Shown: positions 23,772 through 30,904, counted from the first letter of the stretch. The stretch is DNA of 33,004 bases from a virus (IMGVR_UViG_3300010401_000063:1-33004); one strand, 5' to 3'. A program made the numbers and translations. The notes: generated from the letters alone by a model not told the origin.

Positions 23772-25568
23772 CTATCCCAGGAGGAATTTCCGGAGTCCCC
23801 CCGGCCGGCGGTTCTTCGGAACCACCGGCGGGGGGTTGAAAGGGGGAGGTCCGTCGACCACGGTCAACGTGAACGCCTGCCCGACACTGACGGTAGTGCC
23901 GGAAGGCGGGTCCTGAGCGGTGACAGTCCCGACAGGCAAGGTGCTTTTCACCGGGATCGTCCCGGCAACGATGAAACCGAAACTCGCGAGCAGCGCCGCC
24001 GCATCGATGAGCGACAGGAGCTTCACATCCGGGGCGAGCGGATTGACGACCGAGAAGTTGTGCGTGAACGCGGTCGCATCCGTGCCATCGGACACCGAAA
24101 TCTCGAGCGTCTGCTGCTCGGTCGGTGCCGTGCCGGTCAATGCGGCCGTTCCCACCGCATGATTGGCCGAGACGGTCAGCCACGCCGGTCCCGAAACCTT
24201 CGTGACGGTGACCGGATCGCCTTCGGGATCGGGATAGAGCGCGCCGAGATCGATGTCGACGACCGTTCCGACGCTGAACGTCATCGGGAACGCTTCGGTT
24301 GCACCCGGCAGTGCATTGTTGGCCGTGAACGAGGCATCCGCCCCGGTCGTATCGGCCGAGAGATCGTAGACGGAGGCGAGAATCGTCTGCTTCACGCGCG
24401 ATGAATTCGCGACGTAGAAGAATTCGCCATTGGTGCGCAGAAAGAGCTGGAATCCCGCAGGCGTTGCGGTCGGGGCGATCCACACATCCCCGGTCTCGAC
24501 CGCAGGCGATGCCCCATCCCCGAGCGCATAGCCGCGGGGAGCGGGCGTCATCGACACGATCACGTACTGCTTGCCCGTGGGCGGCGTGAGCAGAACGGAC
24601 GCTATCGTTGCGAGCGCCGAATCCGTCCCGCCGTTGTTCAGCACGAAGTACAGATCGTAGATCGGCTTCGTGAGGCCCGATAAAACGAGCGTATCGGCCG
24701 CAGAAACGGACTTGTTCGCTGCCGAGGGCGCAGCAGCCCCTGACGAATCCTGCCCCGCCTTGACCTGCGCGATGCTCGGAGCGGCAAGACCGCGCTTCTG
24801 CGCGACCCCGTACACCGTCGAGGCGCCTGAGGGGGTGAGCGAGACCGTAACGGAGCTTGCCGTCAGGCTCTGTACCGCAGGTGAGACATCGAAGCCCAGT
24901 GTTGGCGTGGGCAGGGCGAAAAAGAAATACCGGCGCGAGCGTTCGACCTGATTGGTGAGGCCGGTCGCGCTCGTGGTGGTCGCATGGGCGACGAGCAGCG
25001 TCTGGCCATACCAGTCGGTCAGGATCTCGACGTCGTCCCAGAGCGAGATGAGCGAGCCCGCGGGCCCAAGGTCGTTCGGACTCGCGCCCGCATGAAGCCC
25101 GATCGCATCGTCTTCGGTAAGCGCGGCATTCCAGAGCGCGACAAGGCCGAGCTCGCCCTTGAAGCCATTGGTGTTGTCCGGGCCTTTCCCGATCAGGGTG
25201 TAGTTCACGCCCGAGGGGACACGGGTCGATCCGTTCGTCCCGCCGTTGCCGCCATTCAGATATACGCTGATCGAGGCGGTATCGAAGACACCGAGCGCCG
25301 AGAAGCGCACGCCGGCGGACAGCACCGCACCGGTAAACGCGGTCTGCGGACCTACGCCATCACGGGCATCGGCCCGCACCGATCCGCCTGGGGTGAGCGA
25401 GATCGAGAAACGGTTCTGGTTCGAGCCCGAGATACCGAGCGAGACCAGTGTCTGCGTCCCAGAAAGCGCGGTCGTCTTGCCGATCACCGCCATGGAGAGC
25501 GGTGCGGCGGTCAATATCGCCCCCGACCGATCGAGGTAATCGGTCAGCGCGGCGAAGACGCGGGACAT
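23772..25568 (-). CDS. Modular surface protein: LamG-like, fibronectin-like, Ig-like and PASTA domains, 598 aa
   Basis: Domain order: LamG-like lectin at about 1-200 (LSMAVIGKTTALSG, NRFSISLTPGGSVRADAR, NGFKGELGLVALWNAALTED). Fibronectin-like region at about 215-310 (SVTVSLTPSGASTVYGVAQK, YDLYFVLNNGGTDSALATI). Cadherin/putative-Ig domain at about 420-510 (VDIDLGALYPDPEGDPVTVT, TLEISVSDGTDATAFTHNFS). PASTA-type domain at about 515-572 (DAAALLASFGFIVAGTI, TVTAQDPPSGTTVSVGQAF). The tail is Pro-rich and basic. PASTA domains usually bind peptidoglycan or lipid II, so a role at the cell wall during entry is possible. That is inference. Confidence 0.65.
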   Translation of the reverse strand: MSRVFAALTDYLDRSGAILTAAPLSMAVIGKTTALSGTQTLVSLGISGSNQNRFSISLTPGGSVRADARDGVGPQTAFTGAVLSAGVRFSALGVFDTASISVYLNGGNGGTNGSTRVPSGVNYTLIGKGPDNTNGFKGELGLVALWNAALTEDDAIGLHAGASPNDLGPAGSLISLWDDVEILTDWYGQTLLVAHATTTSATGLTNQVERSRRYFFFALPTPTLGFDVSPAVQSLTASSVTVSLTPSGASTVYGVAQKRGLAAPSIAQVKAGQDSSGAAAPSAANKSVSAADTLVLSGLTKPIYDLYFVLNNGGTDSALATIASVLLTPPTGKQYVIVSMTPAPRGYALGDGASPAVETGDVWIAPTATPAGFQLFLRTNGEFFYVANSSRVKQTILASVYDLSADTTGADASFTANNALPGATEAFPMTFSVGTVVDIDLGALYPDPEGDPVTVTKVSGPAWLTVSANHAVGTAALTGTAPTEQQTLEISVSDGTDATAFTHNFSVVNPLAPDVKLLSLIDAAALLASFGFIVAGTIPVKSTLPVGTVTAQDPPSGTTVSVGQAFTLTVVDGPPPFNPPPVVPKNRRPGGLRKFLLG

Positions 25569-26074
25569 CAGACGTCCGAGTACTCGAGATCGATGGCTTC
25601 GACGTAACAGTCGGCCGCCAGCGTGTCCGCCCCGTCATCCGCATCGCGATAGAACTTCAGGAAGCAGTGATCATCCGCCGCGATGCTGTCGAGACTCGTG
25701 ATCGTGATCGCCGTCGTCATCACGCGCTGGGCGGTCGTGCCGAGATGGGTATCCGTCACCGTCGCCGCAGTCCCGAAGACCTTGCTCTCAATGTTGGTCG
25801 AGTCGGTGTCGGGTGTGATCGCCGCCACTGCCGCACCGAACTGCACGACACCGCTCGTGATCCCTGACGGCGCACTCCAGCGCACGCGGACCGTGAGATT
25901 GCCCGAGGCGTAGCGCGCGGCGCGGAACACGAAGAAGCAGGTCTCTTCGGTCGCCGCATCAAATGCCAGCACACGACGCGAGGTCGTCGAGCCTGCGATG
26001 TACTTCGGCTGCGGGGCATTGCTGGTCGGACGTTCGACCGGGCCGGGGAACAGGGGAACGACGACGGTTGCCAT
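25568..26074 (-). CDS. Virion protein, beta-rich, 168 aa
   Basis: Starts MATVVVPLFPGPVERPTSNA and contains TEETCFFVFRAARYASGNLT, VRVRWSAPSGITSGVVQFGA, TTAQRVMTTAITITSLDSIA and CFLKFYRDADDGADTLAADC. This is a single jelly-roll-like module widely found as a small phage structural protein encoded near tail fibres. 1-base overlap with both neighbours (TGATG). Confidence 0.6.
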   Translation of the reverse strand: MATVVVPLFPGPVERPTSNAPQPKYIAGSTTSRRVLAFDAATEETCFFVFRAARYASGNLTVRVRWSAPSGITSGVVQFGAAVAAITPDTDSTNIESKVFGTAATVTDTHLGTTAQRVMTTAITITSLDSIAADDHCFLKFYRDADDGADTLAADCYVEAIDLEYSDV

Positions 26075-26265
26075 CAGCAGGTAATCCTGTACGGGTCCAG
26101 TGGGCCGGGCGGAGGATTCCAGAGAGGCGGTCTAGGGATCACCGGACCTTGCAGTGGCACTGCCACCGGATATGGCATCGGTAAATAGACCGGCCGCGCT
26201 TCCAGAGAGCGAATGCGCTGCTCCAGTTCCTCGATGCGCTTCAACAGGTCTTCGGTTGTCTTCAC
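26074..26265 (-). CDS. Small coiled-coil and proline-rich protein, 63 aa
   Basis: Residues 1-24 are a heptad-like helix (TEDLLKRIEELEQRIRSLEA) and residues 25-63 are Pro-rich (YLPMPYPVAVPLQGPVIPRP, WNPPPGPLDPY) ending in Cys. GTG start overlapping the previous stop by 4 bases. A short helix-plus-Pro tail of this kind could be an adaptor that trimerises and links virion proteins. No family recognised. Confidence 0.5.
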   Translation of the reverse strand: MKTTEDLLKRIEELEQRIRSLEARPVYLPMPYPVAVPLQGPVIPRPPLWNPPPGPLDPYRITC

Positions 26266-28388
26266 GCTGAGGGCCTCACGGCGTTGTAGAGATTGCTACC
26301 CACGGCCTGCTTGAACTCCGAATGCTCGAAGTCGACGATGTTGTCGCCCGGGCCAAAGACCGCACCCTCAGACCCGTAGAGGCCGATGTGCGGGTTGTAG
26401 TCCATGGTGTTATAGCGCCCGGTCGGTTGACCGCTGGCATCGAGGATCGGATAGAGATACCCAATCGGCTTCTTGATGTTCGCGACCAGCACGTCATTGC
26501 GCCAGATCTGCAGCAGACCATTGCCGTTCACGGTCGGGTCCCAGATCACGTGGAACACGTAGACTTCGCGCACGCCCTTGTTCAGCGTGTGGAAGGGCGT
26601 GCCGAGACTCGTCCCGCCCGGCGTGTAGCGATCGAGGTCGTGGAAGTCCTGGTTGAGATCGGGTCGGTACTGCGTCCAGAGGCCGATGTAACCGCCCTCG
26701 GTAAAGATCGCGAGCGGCACGATCGTTTGTGCCTTGGCGCCATTCGGTGCGGGGTTTGGATAGTTCGTGTGGTGCACCTGAAAGAACACCATCTGCCCGC
26801 CCGTGTGATCGGTCTCGGGCCTGCACTGCCAGGCAAAGCCATACCAGACTTCGGTGAAGTTCGGGACCTGCGCCTGAATGCTGATCTCGACACGCTTGTC
26901 GCTCTGGGCCCCCCGAATCAGCTTCTGATGCAGGGCCTTGCAGCGTACGGTCGTACCCGCCGCAGGCATCGTGGGCGGAAGCGGCGTCCCTGCGGCCGGG
27001 ATCACGATATTGCGCGAGAGCACCGTGCTCTCGATCACTTCACGCAGGAAGTTGCCCGTGACCGAATCGGTGTTCAGCGCCGTGCCCGGTGGAACCGCGA
27101 CCCCATCGGCGAAGGTGTAGAAGCTCTTGTAGACCGTCGAGCCCGTCTGGCCACTCGATATCGAGACAGTCTGCGTCTGCGAGACCGCCGAGACATTGCC
27201 GGCGAGGTCTTCGGATTTGACGGTATACGCAATAGATCCCAGACCCGGCGCAGGATCACTGACCGTCAGTCGCCCGGCGGTGGAGATCGAGAGCTCACTG
27301 CAACTCGTCGTGAATACGGTCGTCGAGCGGGACGAACCGCACGGCCCGACATACACCACGAGCGGCATCGGACAACTGTAGGTGTCCTGCAGTGCCCAGT
27401 CAGAGCCCGACCAGCGATAGACCAGAAACGTGCTGAGATCGGTGCGCTCGATCAACTGGTCGCCGGGACCGAGCGTCGAGACGCTGGGGCTGGAGACGAC
27501 GGATGCACCTACTGCCAGCCGTGCCCGCGCACGTGTGTCTGTCGGCCCCTGCCAGGCCTGCACGAACGGGCTGTTGGCATCTGTCGTGGCCCGCACCATG
27601 AGCCCTGAGTGCGCATTGGCGTTCGTCGTACCGGGGGTGGAGATCACCCTCAGCACTGCACGCCATGCGGTTCCGGTCACGCGGACGCCGAGCATGCAGC
27701 CCTCGTCCGTCGTGCCGTTGAAGCCTGCCGCGCCATTCACCGTCAGGTCGTAGCGATTGCCTGCCTGCGTGAAGTTCGCGCTCGTCGTGCTGCCAAAGGC
27801 CATGAGCAGCGGCGCTTCGAGCACATTTGGCGTGACCGTGACGTCCGTGAATTTCGTGCCGTTGCGGTAGAAGTTGATCCGTCGACAGCCGCCCTGTGCG
27901 AGCGTTGCGTTGTAGAGCTCGCTCACCGCTTCGCAGGACAGGCTGACGGGTGCTGCTACTCCCAGCGCTTTCAGCCCGAGCGGGATCGTCGGTGACAGCG
28001 TGTCGGTCCCAATGACCGGGACATACGACCACGGCAGCTGAATGGTTGCGGTCTGGCCCGCATACGTCGCATCGAGGGCCAGAACACCGGTGCCCTGAAC
28101 CGTGCTGGATCGTGCGAGCACATCGCTTGCGAACGTCCAGCCGGCGGTGATCGCGTCATCCCCGGAGATCGAACGCAGCTGGATCAGCGCAGCGCCGGGT
28201 GTCGGCTCCTGCAGGAAGCTGCGTACGTTCTGGCTGAAGGCCGCAGTCAGTCCGAGCAGCGTCGGGAAGGCGCTCGCATCCCACGTGAGCGGGATCGCGC
28301 TCGATCCGTCATCGCCATTGGGGAAGCCAGTATCGATGTTCCCCGAGGGCGTGGGAGCGATGGTGTGGGACCAGCCGGTAAGCGCCAT
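26262..28388 (-). CDS. Modular tail protein with polysaccharide-lyase-like C-terminal domain, 708 aa
   Basis: First gene of the late block. ATG at 28386-28388 is preceded by TTTGGAG, as in the tailspike gene. N-terminal 140 residues form a beta-rich module (WDASAFPTLLGLTAAFSQNV). About residues 145-370 contain an fn3-like start and a LamG-like region (CMLGVRVTGTAWRAVLRVIS, FLVYRWSGSDWALQDTYSC). About 420-708 resemble the polysaccharide lyase family 20/heparin-lyase-like jelly roll: EVWYGFAWQCRPETDHTGGQ, MVFFQVHHTNY, FHVIWDPTVNGNGLLQIWRN and YNPHIGLYGSE. If active it would cleave acidic polysaccharide of the host surface. Lyase assignment is at fold level. Confidence 0.55.
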   Translation of the reverse strand: MALTGWSHTIAPTPSGNIDTGFPNGDDGSSAIPLTWDASAFPTLLGLTAAFSQNVRSFLQEPTPGAALIQLRSISGDDAITAGWTFASDVLARSSTVQGTGVLALDATYAGQTATIQLPWSYVPVIGTDTLSPTIPLGLKALGVAAPVSLSCEAVSELYNATLAQGGCRRINFYRNGTKFTDVTVTPNVLEAPLLMAFGSTTSANFTQAGNRYDLTVNGAAGFNGTTDEGCMLGVRVTGTAWRAVLRVISTPGTTNANAHSGLMVRATTDANSPFVQAWQGPTDTRARARLAVGASVVSSPSVSTLGPGDQLIERTDLSTFLVYRWSGSDWALQDTYSCPMPLVVYVGPCGSSRSTTVFTTSCSELSISTAGRLTVSDPAPGLGSIAYTVKSEDLAGNVSAVSQTQTVSISSGQTGSTVYKSFYTFADGVAVPPGTALNTDSVTGNFLREVIESTVLSRNIVIPAAGTPLPPTMPAAGTTVRCKALHQKLIRGAQSDKRVEISIQAQVPNFTEVWYGFAWQCRPETDHTGGQMVFFQVHHTNYPNPAPNGAKAQTIVPLAIFTEGGYIGLWTQYRPDLNQDFHDLDRYTPGGTSLGTPFHTLNKGVREVYVFHVIWDPTVNGNGLLQIWRNDVLVANIKKPIGYLYPILDASGQPTGRYNTMDYNPHIGLYGSEGAVFGPGDNIVDFEHSEFKQAVGSNLYNAVRPSA

Positions 28389-28397
28389 GGGCTCCAA

Positions 28398-28426
28398 AGA
28401 AAAAGGCCGCTGTGGGGGCGGCCTTT
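28398..28426 (-). terminator. Terminator in front of the late operon
   Basis: Minus-strand AAAGGCCGC/GCGGCCTTT stem (9 pairs, 7-base loop) followed by TTTTTCTTT, ending 10 bases before the first late ATG. It is almost symmetric, so it could also act on plus-strand transcripts. Position after the Q-like gene and tRNA makes it a natural target for Q-dependent antitermination. Confidence 0.8.
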
Positions 28427-28520
28427 AACGCTTGCTTGATGGGTCGGAACCAACGCGGAGGAGCGATTGGTTATGGGGAGTTAAGCAGAAGAATTCGTTA
28501 CGTACAAATGCGCGCTGAGT
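28427..28520 (-). other. Leader between tRNA and late terminator
   Basis: 94 bases without a gene, A/T-richer than its surroundings (for example TTTGTACGTAACGAATTC). It would hold a late promoter or antitermination site if Q acts here. I see no convincing -35/-10 pair. Confidence 0.25.
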
Positions 28521-28602
28521 GGCGGCGGGCAGGATTCGAACCTGCAACTCCGGCTAGTGCCTCGAGGATCACCGGCATTCTATCCATTTGAATTACCGCC
28601 AC
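28521..28602 (-). tRNA. tRNA with enlarged (16-base) anticodon loop; anticodon undetermined
   Basis: Read on the minus strand from 28602. Acceptor stem GTGGCGG/CCGCCGC (7 pairs, one G-U) with an extra outer G-C pair possible. T8-A9. D arm ATTC/GAAT with A14, G18-G19 and A21. Anticodon stem CCGGT/GCCGG. Variable loop AGTT. T arm GCAGG/CCTGC with loop TTCGAAT. All the conserved positions are normal except that the anticodon loop is 16 bases (28555-28570) instead of 7. The loop holds the self-complementary CCTCGAGG. No CCA is encoded. A20 in the D loop would be compatible with an arginine tRNA, and CCT or CGA can be found in the loop, but no reading frame of it is canonical. Confidence 0.65.
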
Positions 28603-28608
28603 CGTTGT

Positions 28609-28977
28609 TCAGCCCTCCATCACTGACAGATGCGCCCCGACTCGCCACCTCGCCCGTCGCAACACATTCTGCGCCTGTCGCTCGCGCATTCGAAGCTTCT
28701 CGGCGAGTTCCGACATCGCCATCCAGCCCTGGTAGTACAGCCGCAAGGCGCGCTGATCGATCTGGCAGCATCTCGCCACACACACATCGACGTGCGCTGC
28801 AGGCTCTGAGAGCACCACAGGCGGCCTCCCCTCCTGACCTGCGCCCATCGGGCCCTGTTCGATCAATCGGCCAAGCAGCGTCTTCTCCGGCCATCCTGCG
28901 ATGCGTTCGCGGGTTTCGGCACCCCACTGTTCGAGACGGATGTGGATGATCTTCGTCTCGGCGTCCATGCGGTTCAT
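28609..28977 (-). CDS. Q-like late antiterminator candidate (HTH protein)
   Basis: 122 aa from the ATG at 28975-28977 (frame open to a TTG at 29031, and a second ATG at 28968). No strong ribosome site decides. The segment KIIHIRLEQWGAETRERIAG is like the start of phage Q/DUF1133-type antiterminators. The C-terminus (RALRLYYQGWMAMSELAEKL, RMRERQAQNVLRRARWRVGA) is a sigma region 4-like helix-turn-helix. Two cysteines lie close together at the centre (VARCCQI). It ends 6 bases before the tRNA, and the late terminator and operon follow. This is the place of a Q gene in lambdoid phages, but the sequence match is partial. Confidence 0.5.
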   Translation of the reverse strand: MNRMDAETKIIHIRLEQWGAETRERIAGWPEKTLLGRLIEQGPMGAGQEGRPPVVLSEPAAHVDVCVARCCQIDQRALRLYYQGWMAMSELAEKLRMRERQAQNVLRRARWRVGAHLSVMEG

Positions 28978-29093
28978 GGTGCGGCGATCACGGGATTCGA
29001 AGACGGGAAGGCTCACGGCGAGTGCGTTCAAGGTTGACCCCGTTCGTTATATGGAAAGCGGCTGGTTTTCATACGATTGTGCGATGAAGCTCC

Positions 29094-29360
29094 CTAGCGC
29101 GTCACGACCTTGAGCGCCTCCTCTGCGGTACTCACGATCGGAACTTCCCATGCGGTGAGAAAGGCGACCTGACCGGCTTCACGCTTGCGGTATTTCGTGA
29201 TGCCGGAGACCTCCAGAAGCTGGATGCGCCCACGGAAGCTAATCAGCAGATCGCAGGGACGGTCGAGGCGTTCGACCTTGGCACCGATGGCGAGCAGCGC
29301 ATTGACGATGCCGGGCTCGGTCTCGTCACGGCGTTTGCCAACCCAGGCGGGTCTACTCAC
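29094..29360 (-). CDS. Small VRR-NUC-like nuclease relative with altered active site
   Basis: 88 aa, GTG start at 29358-29360 overlapping the previous stop by 8 bases. Pattern RRDETEPGIVNALLAIGAKV (N-terminal Glu), ERLDRPCDLLISFRGRIQLL (Asp), EVS, then QVAFLTAWEVPIVSTAEEAL. This follows the PD-(D/E)xK core of small phage VRR-NUC/resolvase-like proteins. The usual E-x-K is replaced by E-V-S, so the catalytic Lys is absent at that position. A Lys a few residues later (GITKYRKR) could substitute. It may be an inactive or migrated active site. A role in DNA processing is plausible. Confidence 0.55.
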   Translation of the reverse strand: MSRPAWVGKRRDETEPGIVNALLAIGAKVERLDRPCDLLISFRGRIQLLEVSGITKYRKREAGQVAFLTAWEVPIVSTAEEALKVVTR

Positions 29361-29709
29361 GGTCTTTCTCGCAGAGCACTTTGGCCTCCTGAGGTTGGTC
29401 GCGGATACCGATCATGTGCTCAGGGGTCTCGCCCTGTTTTCGTCGCCACGCGGTGAACATAGACTTCCCCATGACCGAGTCCATAGAAACCGAGTAGCGC
29501 CCGCACTTCGAGAGTGCGTAGCCCGAGTTGGGTCCGGTGCGAACGGCGGTCTCCCACTCGAGCGGAGGCAGAGGCTTCCGGAGTTCCGCCTTCGGCGTCG
29601 CCCTCTTGGGGACTGCGTCTGGGACATGTCTCCTCAAGACTTCCCACATCTTGTCTTCGGATACATGCCGCAGGGGCCCATGCATCGGGCTGTATGGCGC
29701 TTGACTCAT
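29353..29709 (-). CDS. Hypothetical phage protein, 118 aa
   Basis: ATG at 29707-29709, chosen because it overlaps the HNH stop (ATGA). A longer frame to 29838 runs over the HNH gene. N-terminus HGPLRHVSEDKMWEVLRRHV. C-terminal module SKCGRYSVSMDSVMGKSMFT followed by AWRRKQGETPEHMIGIRDQP and QEAKVLCEKDRE. This small module is common in phage early regions but its function is not known. A Cys at the KCGR turn and one near the end could bind metal. Confidence 0.5.
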   Translation of the reverse strand: MSQAPYSPMHGPLRHVSEDKMWEVLRRHVPDAVPKRATPKAELRKPLPPLEWETAVRTGPNSGYALSKCGRYSVSMDSVMGKSMFTAWRRKQGETPEHMIGIRDQPQEAKVLCEKDRE

Positions 29710-30119
29710 GCCGCTGAACTCCATCTGCGCCGGCCACGCTCTTTCTCGCATTCGGCGTGACGGCCACGAGGGTTCTCGGTTCCATGCTGATAAATCCTCA
29801 TTTTCTGCGGATCGTCGTACTGACCGCAGTAATTGCATTTCAGCCAGTCCGCATGACCACAGGCATCAAGCGCTGCAGTTCGACGATGAATTAGGTTGTG
29901 ATACGCCTGGCTCGGGCAAATCACCAAATTCTCAGGCCGGTTGTCACCCTTGTTCTCATTGACGTGATGGATAACTGCCCCAGCTGGTAGAGGCCGGCCA
30001 AGAACGCCTTCCGCCACGAGTACGTGCTCCCTGACGATTCGGCCACGCACATGTTTCGTCACATAGCGTGACGATTGAGTCATCTGCGGTACAATAGTTG
30101 CGATGTTAACGACCGCCAT
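29706..30119 (-). CDS. HNH endonuclease with C-terminal zinc-ribbon-like segment
   Basis: 137 aa from the ATG at 30117-30119, with an alternative ATG at 30083 (MTQSSRYVTKHV) that starts directly at the AP2/HNH-type N-terminal strand. HNH core: AVIHHVNENKGDNRPENLVI with the His-His-Val, Asn-Asn motif and the later YHNLIH His. The C-terminus CNYCGQYDDP...HGTENPRGRHAEC carries two Cys-x-x-Cys-like elements suitable for zinc. Not next to terminase, so a homing-type or general nuclease is likely rather than the packaging HNH. It is the first gene of this leftward group. Confidence 0.7.
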   Translation of the reverse strand: MAVVNIATIVPQMTQSSRYVTKHVRGRIVREHVLVAEGVLGRPLPAGAVIHHVNENKGDNRPENLVICPSQAYHNLIHRRTAALDACGHADWLKCNYCGQYDDPQKMRIYQHGTENPRGRHAECEKERGRRRWSSAA

Positions 30120-30529
30120 GAACAGCCTGCTTTCACTTCTGCTGGATCATCCGGAGCGCTTTACCTGGAGCGAGATCCCGTGCTGTCTGCTCGGTGTCTG
30201 GGAAGCTGCTCTGTCCACCTCACCTGACCCTGTATCTGCATCCCGAGCGCCGGTTGAACGAACCCCATTCCCGCTCGAGGCGAGAGATGGAGTTCGTCCT
30301 GACCCTTGCAGAGCTCGCAGAGCCCTCGGCCAGTTGCCGTCGTAGTGGCACTCGGCATCCGGGTTCACTTTCGGGAGGCTTCTCCCCCGTCAGCTCGGGC
30401 CACCCGTTTCACTCGGCCCTATCGCGTGTGCTGAATTCCCCCAGTGGCGATATGTGAGTGCATGCGCTGGTGTTGCCCGCCCGCATGCCCCCGAAGGGAC
30501 TAGCTGGGCGGCTCACTCCGATTTGAGAG

Positions 30530-30584
30530 ATCAGCCCGCCCGCCTGCCTGTGCCAGTGCGGGATCAGAGGCGGGGACCGCTGAT
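30530..30584. repeat. Imperfect inverted repeat in the gap left of the repressor
   Basis: ATCAGC at 30530-30535 and GCTGAT at 30579-30584 form the outer arms, and CCGCC and GGCGG pair further inside with bulges. The product would be a hairpin about 55 bases long. Nearby, CCGCCC and GGGCGG flank another folded part at about 30479-30511. Could be the body of a small RNA or a protein binding site. Confidence 0.4.
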
Positions 30585-30602
30585 ATGGTCGGGCCAAGAC
30601 TG

Positions 30603-30635
30603 AAAACCCAGTTCTGGGCGTTAATTAAAAACGCC
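30603..30635 (-). terminator. Probable terminator of the leftward repressor transcript
   Basis: On the minus strand GGCGTT/AACGCC (6 pairs, 7-base loop) is directly followed by CCCA/TGGG (4 pairs) and TTTTC. The two hairpins share two bases, so they may compete. It lies about 35 bases after the repressor stop. Confidence 0.45.
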
Positions 30636-30668
30636 GACTTTTGGTGAATTTCCACTGCTAGGCTGATC

Positions 30669-30896
30669 TCAAGAACAATCAGCGCGCAGTTCTGTCCGGC
30701 GCGTACGCGTGGCCGCGGGACTGCGAAAATAGGCAGCGAGCTTTTCGATGTGGCTTACACCGGGGTCCTTGACCTCACGGCGCGCGATCTTCTCGATCGT
30801 GCGCTTGGACATGCGGGTCGCCTTCGCAACCTTGGTCCAGTTGCCTTTCGCAGATTCGAGCTCTTCGAGGACGTACGCGTAGATGGATTCGGCCAT
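30669..30896 (-). CDS. Small HTH repressor candidate (CI position), 75 aa
   Basis: Helix-turn-helix: WTKVAKATR (about 20-28) turn and recognition helix SKRTIEKIARR (about 30-40), then DPGVSHIEKLAAYFRS. The C-terminus is short and basic, with no LexA-like peptidase domain. The ATG (30894-30896) starts only about 8 bases after the -10 box of the leftward promoter, so the mRNA is probably leaderless or nearly so. Position and orientation match the repressor of the immunity region. It could instead be a Cro-like protein. Both HTH genes flank the same operator. Confidence 0.6.
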   Translation of the reverse strand: MAESIYAYVLEELESAKGNWTKVAKATRMSKRTIEKIARREVKDPGVSHIEKLAAYFRSPAATRTRRTELRADCS

Positions 30897-30904
30897 AGAC
30901 CCTT

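Larger units (their letters stand above)
30120..30668. other. Gap without a convincing gene; structured DNA
   Basis: 549 bases without a recognised gene. Several overlapping open frames exist on both strands (plus-strand frame 30103-30345 starting MLTTAMNSLLSLLLDHPERF, minus-strand frame 30161-30358 with LCELCKGQDELHLS), but none has a clear ribosome site or family. The right half holds the inverted repeats described separately and an A/T-rich terminator zone. It may carry a non-coding RNA or a decayed gene. Confidence 0.4.

Noticed and set aside
23770-24483. Minus-strand frame of 348 codons extending upstream of the 110-aa gene
   Set aside because: The part beyond 23769 lies over the 598-aa modular protein, has Arg/Gly/His-rich shadow composition and no domain. 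Only the last 110 codons are accepted.
28521-28602. tRNA as integration site (attB) remnant
   Set aside because: No integrase, no duplicated tRNA 3' end in the window and no change from phage to host genes at this point.
29046-29051. Possible minus-strand -10 box TATAAC upstream of the Q-like gene
   Set aside because: No acceptable -35 at 16-18 bases; kept only as a weak hint.
30103-30345. Plus-strand frame starting MLTTAMNSLLSLLLDHPERF
   Set aside because: The first part looks protein-like, but there is no ribosome site, it overlaps the HNH start, and the latter half becomes Arg/Pro-rich. Not enough to call a gene.
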